Source of the DNA: Pinus tabuliformis
Taxonomy: Eukaryota > Streptophyta > Pinopsida > Pinales > Pinaceae
Direction of reading: 5' to 3'
Length of the DNA stretch: 64,000 bases
Assembly: GCA_031772625.1 (NCBI GenBank)
Contig: CM062810.1
Coordinates: 869,321,650-869,385,649, forward strand
Shown: one piece after another, positions 54,927 through 64,000 of the stretch
How the letters are laid out: every line of letters starts with the position of its first letter
Numbering within the stretch: the stretch's first letter is position 1
Translations under genes and position numbers: made by a program
The notes under the pieces: generated by a model
The model's input: only the letters and a program-made list of their open reading frames with translations
Told to the model about the DNA's origin: nothing
The model's database searches: none

Positions 54927-57184
54927 TGCAATAAACACCATATACATATACACTGAATAAGGATAAGAAATATTACCAATAAGGCTATCATCATTTTAAG
55001 TGAACAAGCCATCATTCAATAGGTCACTTGATTCAGCAATCAAAGATTATATAACTTCTAAATATGTTAATAAACATAAAGGTTGGACATCATTAAATTT
55101 TGATATATTGACTGTAGTATTAATGGATGGTCAAATGGAAGAACTTATATCAATACTTGGACATTTTAGTAATGACTAAAAAATATTCTCTCTTTCAACG
55201 ACCAAACTCAAACTTAACAATGTCATGGAATCTTATGGACATTGGGTCTAACTCGCTTCAAGGAGGACGCAAATATAATTATTGGAATCTTATGGACATT
55301 GGGTCTAACTCACTTCAAGGAGGACACAAACATAATTAATGGAATCTCATGGATAGAGGCTTTAACTCCCTTGAAGGAGGACCATGTAAGATTGTAGGGT
55401 TTAATGTATTCACATTTTTGCATTTAACACTTTATTTATTGATTAAAAACATGGATTCAAAATCATCAAATTCATTACAAATACAGTAAATGAATTATTA
55501 ATGAATTATTATGGGGTAAGAATAACTAAATCTAAGATAAAATCATAATATAAAGCATCATGTAATAGATATAAACAATTCAAAAAATTGTTTAAGAACA
55601 ATCATACTAGTTATATAACAATCTATACATAGTAATAAGAGTTTGTTATGGATATGGTGAAATGACTAGCTCTTATCTTCAAGGAGATCAATGCAAGTAG
55701 AATTCAAGTTTAAACACATTTAATTCCACCATTACAAATAATCAAACTATTGTTAAGTGTTATTCATCATTTCCTATAGTTACTCCCCATTAGACCATAA
55801 TTTCCATCCTTAAAACCCAAAAAAACATCAAAACAAAGCCAAAAAGGTCATTGTCGGACAGGATTATGAGTCCTATAAGGAAAACCATTGTTCATAAGAG
55901 TGTCCTAGAGTTCACCAATGACATTTAGGAAGAAGTGCCCTGATATCTTTTATAAAATTAATATTCATATCCCAAATCACTCAAAAAACGCAAAATGTCA
56001 AGCTTGCAAAGGTTGCAAAAGATATTGCATGGTATGCCATAATTGGAAGGTATGTTAAAACAAGAACTTGATCACTATGAATGCTTTTTTATGTAAGTTA
56101 AAAATAGTATTTAATAAATAAGTTCCTAGGGATATGGAGGAAATAAAGAGCACATTTCTTCAAGAAGGCCAATGCAACTAAGAAACATAGGTTAAAAAAA
56201 TTAAAATCAATCATTATACATCATCGAACTAATTTTAAGTTTTATTCATCAATCCTAATAGTTTCTACCCAACCATTTCATCATTTTCATCTTTAAAACC
56301 CAGGAATCCATCAAAATGATGTGAAATAGGCCATTGTAAAACATGCACATTGGTCGTTTTAGACAAACCAACATGAATAAGGATATCTTGTATATTTTCG
56401 TGGACATCCAACAAGTATCACTCTACTATCCCTTATAAAAGTAACATTCATATCTAAAATCACTAAAAGAACTTAAAATTCAAGCTCGCAAAGGCTACAA
56501 AATATCTCCCACAACATGTCATTTACTTCACTGCATATTTTCTTGCTATTGGCTATCATGGACAACAATTTTTAATTATTTTTTTACTACCTTATAACAC
56601 ATGCAAGGCCATTGGAATTTTAGGACAATCTTATAACAATAATCAAAGGAATTAGAAGGCATATCATAACCATTTGAAGTAACACTTATCACATCCATAA
56701 AATTCAAATTTCATACAAGAAACATATATATTCCTAACACAACAAATCATTAAAATCATTACAATACTTATCTTACACATCTTAATAATGATGCCATATT
56801 ACTTGAGATTCAACCCATTGTTTTCTCTACCCCACACACACACAGGGAGACACTTCCTTCTCTTCTCTCTAATCTCTCATGATTACTCATCCTCTTTATT
56901 CTCTTCAATATGTTAACCAAGGGCACAAATAACTATCTAATTTCATATTTAATATCTAAAAGTGTTTTTCTTATTATATAACAATTTTTATTTTACGTTC
57001 GAGCCCAAAATGACCAACAATCTACAAGGATTGAAAAGGATATATCATTATTCATTCATGCTCCCTATTGTCACATCGTAATCCCTTTTGCATATTTCCA
57101 TGGTTCATACAAGAGTTGGATAGCTTTACTTCATGAAAACTATATTTTTCTAAGCCCTTCTCATTCTTTTGCGTGAATGAATGG
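54927..57184. repeat. large direct repeat, right copy
   Basis: Partner of 51938-54179. The minisatellite has an extra unit here (ATCTTATGGACATTGGGTC twice at about 55229-55310). Its monomers lie at about 55645-56120 and 56121-56580. Confidence 0.8.
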
Positions 57185-57234
57185 TTGTTCGCAGCACAAT
57201 CATTACAACAGTAGAAGCAAGTTCAATGGGAGAT

Positions 57235-58240
57235 TTTACAGATAATCTAATAGAAGCATTATCCTTTATTAACTTGAAGGATGTTGAAATTGGAAAATTA
57301 AATGAAAAATTGGATAGATTTGAACAAAATAAATAAAAATAAGATAATGCTTTAGTGGTGGAGATGCAAAAGTATTCAAGTTTACAAAAGAAATTAGAAC
57401 ATTATTTGACCAGTTCTAACTATGTTCAATGTTTCTCACTGGCCAAAGAACAAATATGGATGGAGATTATGTCATATGTGTCCAACATTTGCGCTTCTAT
57501 TGAGATTATTGTAGAGAAGGAGGAGTTGCTAGAATAGGCAAAGGATGCCATCAATGATATCAAAATACAACTGGGAAAAAGATATCGAAAATAAAGTCAA
57601 ATAATTAAAGGCATGTATACAAAGTCTAGAGGGGAACTTGAAGAATTGGGAATTTAGGACAAGGCGTAATCAGTCATTCATGCTAGGAAAGTTATTGTGA
57701 AGAAAACGTTGATGTTAAAGACCAAGGAAAAATGTGAAAATATACATGTACAAATCAATAAATTCTACTGAAAATTTTCTATTCTTCAACAAAAGGGTCT
57801 TCCACCTTTCAAGAATTCACAAGGCTAGATGATTACAAAAGAGAGCTATCAAAGTTTGTTGAACAAGGAAACGAGGGACAAAACAAAATTTTTGGAATCA
57901 AGGGAGAAATCATGGGGCAGAATCTACTTCAGATGTTAGCTAATGATCTTTTCATCTACTATCAAATTAAAAAATTATTTACTATAAAAATTATATTAAG
58001 AAGTATATTGAGGTAGATGAATCATATAGGCAGATGATTGATCTTGGTTACGTAGTAAATGAAGAGTGTGAGAATTTTGTCAAAGTAGTTGAATAAATTT
58101 TGTTTATCAATGTAACATATCAATAACTTATCAGAGTCATTGAGGATTCCAAGAAAAAGGATATACATGTTTCAAATACATCAAACCTAGATGCAGCAAT
58201 CTAGCACAATTGGAGATATTGTTGGAGCTGTTTTTCTATT
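57235..58240 (+). pseudogene. decayed coiled-coil ORF, family not recognised
   Basis: One frame reads DNLIEALSFINLKDVEIGKL, then VEMQKYSSLQKKLEHYL, YVQCFSLAKEQIWMEIMSYV and IEIIVEKEELLE, stop, AKDAINDIKIQLGKRY: a charged heptad-rich protein. After many stops a last piece reads IVGAVFLFAVKFVWILSKVL, a possible membrane segment. It is + strand, like the decayed gag 900 bp downstream, and could be an extra ORF of the same old element. No domain is recognised; the call rests on composition and a tolerable stop density only. Confidence 0.35.
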
Positions 58241-59100
58241 TGCAGTCAAATTTGTTTGGATATTATCCAAAGTTTTGGATAAATAAATTTTTTTAATGTA
58301 AATCCATTAGAATATAGAATATTTTGTAAGTTACTCTATATATACCTTATTTTTAAATAAGAAAGGGTTGATACCTAGAGGAATTCGTTTTTAAACTTCT
58401 ATAATAATTTCAACCTGAAGATCATCAAAGGGTTTTGTCTTCTACTTGTGGCAACATTTGTGTACTTGTGAGGTTTTTCAAGTGATTTTCATAATATATT
58501 TTTTCATATTTTTTAGGTAGTGTAGGATATTGAGAATGGAAGGGTTGATTATGAGCCTCCCCTATGTCCCTAGCAAAGTTATTTTTTGTATTATGAAAAT
58601 ATTGAAAATTGTGTTTAATTGGTCACCCATAAATCGATAGATTGTTGCTTCTATGCTATGATTAAATATATATATGTGTTCACTATAGAGATTCATTTAT
58701 ACATTTCTTCACAACTTAGATGATCATATGTTTAGGGAGGATGTTCAATCTGCTAAGTTATTATTAATTCTTCTGTCAAATAATTCATAAATTTTGTATG
58801 TTGTTACAATGTAACACCAACACTTTGATTAAGCTTAAGGAATAAGGATTATAAGAAAAAAGAAGTATATTCATCTTTGGATCCTCCATTCCATACATGC
58901 CCCTCACATTTGGTGCTTTGGCATAGTTCTTGAGTCGAGGACTATCTACAAAGATATAACATTTGATAGGTGGCATTGTTGGTGATTGCATTTGGAAGTT
59001 ATTTTTCCCAAGAACAATGAATAAACTTCCCTCTTAATGGTGAATAAGAGGCTAGTGGGCTAAAAAATTTCACCAAGAAACTTCATAAGCTAAAATATGG
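58241..59100. other. intergenic or decayed element sequence, nothing recognised
   Basis: A TATA-like CTCTATATATACC at 58333-58345 is followed by AT-rich DNA. It may be LTR-derived but no second copy or TG/CA termini are seen in the window. Confidence 0.45.
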
Positions 59101-59103
59101 CTT

Positions 59104-60442
59104 CACGAAGACACACTAGGTCTCACTCTGATCCTGAATTATTTGCACCATTATCATATCTAGAGAGACTTGTTTAGATAGCTTCTCTCAGAAACAGACT
59201 TGAATAATCTTCTTCTTTTATTCCACTAAAGTCGGTTCCATAGTATGATCAACCAGAATATATTCCAGTAGCCCCTGAACTTTCTGATTTACCCTGAAAT
59301 GTCTTAGAACTTATTTCTAAGGGAATAGATTTGTAAAATGCATTATTAGTAGGCCACCCTATGCCACTTTCTGAGACATCTGATACAAAATTTGAACGTG
59401 ATATACAACTACCTAAACTTAATGTAGGATACATTATATACACTATTATTCATACTTTTCCTTCTACTTTTTATCATCCTAAAGAAGAATTTAAGGTTTA
59501 TTCCAATCCCCTTGTATATGAACATTAATAAATAACAATTCTTAAGGTTAAAAGGTTTATAATCTGTCCTCAATCTCCAAACAAGACAATAACCCCAAAA
59601 CATCAGTCTACAAAAATGCCTAAATATCTAAACATACAACTTCACAATCAATCATGGTTGGTGTGGGGGGAATTATGGTTACTAGATATGCAACATTTGT
59701 ATTATCACTAGTAGCTCAACTCCCTAATTTCTGTGTTGGATATTTGAATCACTTACCTAGATATAATGGATAAACACGATCAAATTCAAGATCACTTATC
59801 TACTTTCTTAGATTTTAACGATAATCTAAACATAGAACATGAAGATATATACATGAGGTTGTTTGTTCAATCATTGGAAGGAAATTTTAGGGTTTGGTTT
59901 AGGCAGTTGTAGGAAAATGATATTCATACATAGTAAAAATTAACCAACATTTTCATAAATCAACGGGGAATAAAAAATTATCATGTGTATTATCTGACAG
60001 AGCTTGAGGATGTCAAAAGAAATCCTAATGAAGTTGTATTTGATTTTATCAAAAAGGTTTAATAAAATTTATAATAATATTCCTACATATTACCATAGCT
60101 AAAGTTAGGTTCTGTAAAGATTTTGATGACGACTTTGCATTGATGTTAAGGGAAAGTAAATAGGAAACTCTGATAGATATGAAATTTAATGCAATGGAAA
60201 TTGAGGCTAACAAAGAAACATCAAGGAAGTTGAGAGAAGTAGAAAAGGAAAAGAGAAATTTGCGAGAAAAAACATAAGTTTTTTCATCATTAAATGCTAA
60301 GGAAGAGGATCATAAAATTGATGAGATCACTACAATGTTTAGGAGCTTGGCCAACATAATCTATAGAATGGAGACTCAGCCTAAACAAGCACAAAGAAAA
60401 TTGAATAGACCTCTAGGATCTTTTAGAAGAAATTTTCAACCC
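59104..60442 (+). pseudogene. decayed retrotransposon gag
   Basis: With frameshifts, it reads SHSDPELFAPLSYLERLV near the start. The capsid core follows: DHLSTFLDFNDNLNIEHED, IYMRLFVQSLEGNFRVWFRQ, then after a stop TNIFINQRGIKNYHVYYLTE, LEDVKRNPNEVVFDFIKK. A helical tail LREVEKEKRNLREKT precedes RPLGSFRRNFQP and a stop. The order F.F....A..R...SL.G....WF..L then L.....E....F..F matches Gag cores of plant gypsy elements. There is no zinc knuckle before the break: at 60445 the sequence is cut by the gypsy-C LTR, so this older element was the insertion target. Confidence 0.7.
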
Positions 60443-60445
60443 TAG

Positions 60446-61251
60446 TGTTGGGGCCTTCATTTTGTGATATTTTGTGGAGAAAGAGGTTAGCGACAAGTGG
60501 CGGAAAGCGTCATTGGGATTTACAAAGTTGATAGGGGAGGAAAGGTAAAATAATGGTGGAGGATTGGCAGTTGCAGAGGAGTGGAAGGAAGAAGATGAGA
60601 TAGTCAAACGGGAAAGAGAAGGAGTAGCTAAGCATGAAGACAACCGAGTAGGGGAAAAGGAACTGCAAGTTCGGGTTGCCATGCATAAAAATAAAGAAGA
60701 AGATAAAAAATAGAGAGGAAAGTGATGAAGTGGTTGATTGGTTATGTTGTGTTCATGTTAATTCCATTCGTCCTATGTTCCGGAGCTATGAGAACATATT
60801 CATGATTATCATTGTATGAGTTTATATCCCATCTGTAAGAGTTTTGATGATGAGGAACAGGTCGTGAGCCTTATGTAATGTGCCTATTTTTATAGTAATG
60901 AAGAATATTGTTATGGGATCATCGTGTGTTCATTGTGAATTGTTCTGGTTATTCAAATTTTTTATATATGCACTTGGTTAGGTAGTCTCTCTGTTACAGA
61001 ATGCATAGACAGTTTCGATATGGTTGGTTTCAATGTTAAGCTATTATCCCTTTCTCTCTATATTTTTATGTAGTTTCCATGGTTTCATATTCCAACCCTC
61101 CTCTAACTTAGGTTGCGGAATGCTTGGGGTGAGACTCCTTACCCATCCTAGGTAAGGTGAAAATGTCAGCATTGTGCTAGACTACAATATAGGCTTGTTG
61201 GCCCCTTGTGCCTGAATCTGGGCTCTTAACCCTATTTCTATTTTTCTAACA
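60446..61251 (+). repeat. gypsy-C 5' LTR (inferred)
   Basis: TGTTGGGGCCTTCATTTTG at the left end and TTTTTCTAACA at the right give TGTT/AACA termini. CCTAG precedes it and would be the target duplication to look for beyond the window. The minus-strand frame at 60413-60682 that looks like a transit peptide lies mostly within it. Confidence 0.6.
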
Positions 61252-62482
61252 ACAAATGGTTCCCTTGTCAGGGCTGAAATTCAAAAAGAGGGTTTAGAAT
61301 ATGGGATCAAGGATCTTTAAGAAGGAACTACGTAACTAGTGGGATGAGTAAGTGGACCAGTTTGTTTCTTAGCAAGCTCAACTTTGCTATAGAATTGATG
61401 TGAAACTAAAGGACATAATCCTGCATTCAAAACCGACGAGTAATCAGTACAAGATCTTTTGGTGCAAATTTCGAGAAGAATTTTACAACTCGTTGCGGAG
61501 ATTGCAGGTGAAAGGGAGTTCCAATGGACAAAATTTGTCTCATCACAATTGGACTCAAGCATATCTCAATGCAATACATCATCTTGACACATATTTGATG
61601 AGGGCAGTAGATTTATGGGTACATACTAGACTGTAAGGGTATATTATTGAGTTTTTGGTAGAAGGCCATCAGACATTTTCAAACGCTAAAGTTGTGCTCT
61701 CAGTAGGGTTACAAAGGAAGTTGCTAAAAAAAGTAACCCTTTGGATCAAGGTCTTAATGGTTGAGGAGGGCTTACTAGTATTCCAAATTCCGAGCATGGC
61801 AACGTAAACACCTAGTACTGGGGAAAGGACCTAAAGGGAGTCATTTTATTGAGTGGGGAACTATTAGGCTATTAGGAGGATGATCATAGATGTTTTCCAA
61901 AAGGCTAGGGATATAAAAGCGCAAAGGAGAGTGCAAATAGTGGAGATATTATAGGAAAGGGCCATGTAGAGGATTATAAGGAAATAAGGGGGATTGCACC
62001 AAGTAGGAGTGATGGTGAGGAGTCTAGGGGAAGGAGACAGGATCCAAGAAATATTGGTGGATGGAATAGATATGGATACAACCACTGGCGGTTCAGAAGG
62101 TGATAAGGGCCCTCCCTCACTAGTGGAGAGGCAGAGGTTGGATGGAAAGGGTCGTGTCGGCTTGGAGGAAGGCCTAGAGGATGATACGTAATTTTTTATA
62201 CAAAGACTATTTGTTGAAGATAATTCATACAAAAGAATCAATTATCCACCCCCCCCCCCCCCTCCCCGAAGCTGAGGTAGTGCCTTCCCAACCTTCCCCT
62301 AGTAATCAATAACAATCCTGACAAATTCCTTTCTAAGTTGATAAAAAATATAAGAGTTCACAGTGTGCATGTTAATTAAAAGTACTAGTAGCAGTGGAAA
62401 TAGTAGCAGCAATATGGGCTTGAAAGGATCTCTACAACTAGGATCGCAAGGATTTGTTCTTTTAGCATGGACTCAGTGAAAA
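61252..62482 (+). other. gypsy-C leader with possible extra ORF
   Basis: Starts ACAAATGGTTCCC (primer site at 61257). A readable stretch at 61400-61636 (RIDVKLKDIILHSKPTSNQY ... NLSHHNWTQAYLNAI) may be an extra 5' ORF. A C14 run lies at 62249-62262. No known domain. Confidence 0.45.
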
Positions 62483-63650
62483 ATGGCGGGATCATTCACA
62501 AGGTATCCCAAGTTCTTTGGCAAGGGGAACGAAGATGTAGAACAACATTGGTATCTATGGGAGTCCATCTGGAGATCCTATCAGACACCTAATAATGTGA
62601 AGCTAATTGAATAATAGACCACTCTCAGGGATAGGGCCTTGAGGTGGTTCATAAAATGGTTAGATTTACACCAGAACCCAACTATGGACGCTGTCGAAAG
62701 AGAATTTGTACAAGAATTCAAACTACCCCAAACTAATCAGCAAGGGTTGTTAGAGTTATGGGAAATAAAGCAACAGGAGGGAGAGACCACATGGGAACTA
62801 ATGTAAAAAATTAAGGATGAAATCAGTAAACAAAGTTACCCAATAGACCTGAATCCCTAAAGATATTGGTTTATCAAAGCATTGTTACCCCTCACCCATA
62901 CACCATTGTCACAACAGAAGATAGACACACTGCAAGATGCTCTCGAGCAAGGAAATTGGATAGAAGTTATGGTAGGGTACCTGCACGAATACCGAGGGGA
63001 GAAACATTGCATGATCTATATATCTTGGGTCATGAAAATCAAATTTCATGTCTAACAAAGAAGTTGAAGGATCTGCAATCGGCCTGCCTGGTGAAACCAA
63101 ATGTGTGGTCCAAAAATTGCTTGATGGAAGGTCATGTTTCCACAGAATGCTCAAGGTTACGGGGCATGGGGACCGTGTCTACTCTAGGGGGACCACCTAG
63201 GTCTACATCCGTAGTGAGATTCATGCATGTAGGATTGCAAGAGTTGTATCCTGACTGCAACCAACTAAATTACTGCGAATTATGTAGGGGGTATGGACAC
63301 TCTCCTTGTTTGTGCCCAATATTACAAAAGTACTCCAATGTTGCAAATAACAATTATTGTGAGTTATGTGCTTCCATAACTCACCACCTTGATCAATGTA
63401 GAGCATTATATGGTCTAGCATATAGGTTAGAACACGCAATATTTTGAGTCAATGAGATTTCTCAAGGAGGGGAGGAGGAGGAATAAGAGGCATAAGGGTA
63501 GGAGGTAGAGGCCTAGTTTTCTATTATAGTTGTGACCAAGAAGGACATGTTGCATGAAATTGCCTGCTACGAAGGAAGCCCTTGTGCTCTAAGTGTAGGG
63601 TCATTGTATATGCAACAGAGGATTGTCTAGAGATAATTGCAAGATGGGAG
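62483..63650 (+). pseudogene. gypsy-C gag with CCHC knuckles
   Basis: The ATG at 62483 gives MAGSFTRYPKFFGKGNEDVE and QHWYLWESIWRSYQTPNNVK, then a stop, RALRWFIKWLDLHQNPTMDA, VEREFVQEFKLPQTNQQGLL and ELWEIKQQEGETTWELM, the Gag core also seen in gypsy-B. After a frameshift near 63000-63060 the nucleocapsid part shows CLMEGHVSTEC (first Cys lost), CELCRGYGHSPCLC and CELCASITHHLDQC. A fourth piece, CDQEGHVA, stop, NC, lies near 63530. Four knuckle-like units in a row is more than usual. Frames change at least twice and stops occur at about 62612 and 62806. Downstream to 64000 only stop-rich sequence is seen; the protease should lie beyond the window. Confidence 0.75.
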
Positions 63651-64000
63651 GAGTAGAGATGGCAGAGGGGAGAAAAATTGATTAATGCAGAGCCAACAGT
63701 AACAGACACATCCCCCTATCAAATATTAATATAGTCACGCGTGGAGGAAAAATGAATAGGATTGATTGAGGAAACACAGACTAGCCCACAATCACTAGAC
63801 TAGCCTCCCTAAAGATCTCTTGTGACCCTGAGAAACAAAAGCAGTGTTACAAGGAGGCAACAAAATTTTTTGACAATCTAGCTGAGGGCACAAGACTACA
63901 AAAGGGGCATGCAGAGTTTCATAGAGCTATGAGCTCAGAAATTCCACAATCCACAATTATATGACCTATCGAGGAATGGTTTAGACAATTCCTGGAGATT

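Larger units (their letters stand above)
60446..64000 (+). mobile_element. gypsy-C: 5' part of a Ty3/gypsy element, runs off the window
   Basis: An 806-bp LTR-like region (60446-61251, TGTTGGGGCC ... TTTTCTAACA) is followed by TGGTTCCC at a primer-site position, a leader of about 1.2 kb, and a gag on +. Only one LTR is inside the window, so the LTR call rests on termini, primer-site position and the abrupt cut in the flanking gag. Gag words resemble gypsy-B, suggesting a related Athila/Tat-type family. Stops and frameshifts show it is inactive. Confidence 0.65.

Noticed and set aside
57235-60442. Possibility that the coiled-coil ORF plus gag belong to an endogenous pararetrovirus
   Set aside because: No movement-protein, protease or RT sequence is linked to them, and the gag reads as a gypsy-type core. 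A retrotransposon origin is simpler.
60413-60682. Minus-strand 89-codon frame that looks like a plastid transit peptide (Ser/Thr-rich, MATRTCSSFSPTRLSS)
   Set aside because: It straddles the boundary between the decayed gag and the inferred gypsy-C LTR start at 60446, so it cannot be one old exon. Ser/Thr richness follows from the purine-rich + strand.
62249-62262. C14 homopolymer
   Set aside because: Striking but isolated; it may be a sequencing or assembly artefact and has no visible function.
1-64000. Search for CRISPR arrays, tRNA and rRNA genes, bacterial operons
   Set aside because: None seen. Content is plant-type retroelements; the only regularly spaced repeats are the tandem duplications already listed.

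Overview
The window is plant nuclear intergenic DNA. It is AT-rich, has no continuous multi-exon host gene that I can defend, and is built almost entirely from retrotransposons in several states of decay. The mix of a recent Ty1/copia element, an older chromodomain Ty3/gypsy element, an Athila/Tat-type gypsy element with an extra 3' ORF, and many eroded remnants suggests a large, repeat-dense genome. A gymnosperm is my best guess, because the gypsy-B polyprotein layout resembles predicted proteins I recall from gymnosperms; this is inference.

Region 1 (1-12.4 kb): AT-rich DNA with a decayed gypsy reverse transcriptase (580-1765), short tandem repeats, a poly(A)-tailed retroposon with a 16-bp target-site duplication (TSD) at 5399-5757, a MITE-like perfect inverted repeat (6361-6553), an eroded unidentified reading frame (8040-8508) and local tandem duplications (10.2-10.9 kb, 12.4-12.6 kb).

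Region 2 (12.4-43.7 kb) is a nested and rearranged stack. The outer element is a chromodomain gypsy element on + ('gypsy-A', 18888-43734, TSD ATGTA/ACGTA). Its leader is interrupted by a minus-strand gypsy element with 968-bp LTRs ('gypsy-B', 19769-32541, TSD GTGGT/GTGGC). Its gag-protease boundary is interrupted by a minus-strand Sirevirus-like copia element (33740-41319, TSD TTTAG) with two 1202-bp LTRs that differ at only about five positions. After gypsy-B inserted, a tandem duplication copied about 13 kb (about 4638-17845), so the 5' end of gypsy-A and the 3' end of gypsy-B each occur twice. The second copy lost the equivalent of 5.1-12.4 kb.

Region 3 (43.7-51.9 kb): AT-rich DNA with one GC-rich island at 45932-48088. 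This is a non-LTR retroposon with a perfect 21-bp TSD. Its ORF1 protein carries a ubiquitin-like domain, ending RLRGG, in front of a DUF4283-type domain and a CCHC knuckle. No ORF2 is present. This is the most unusual object in the window.

Region 4 (51.9-57.2 kb): two diverged direct repeats of about 2.25 kb, each containing two copies of a monomer of about 475 bp.

Region 5 (57.2-64 kb): a decayed coiled-coil ORF, a decayed gag, and the 5' part of another gypsy element ('gypsy-C') with an 806-bp LTR and gag, running off the right edge.

The coding capacity is that of mobile elements. Only the copia element (one frameshift) and the ORF1-only LINE (one frameshift) are near-intact.
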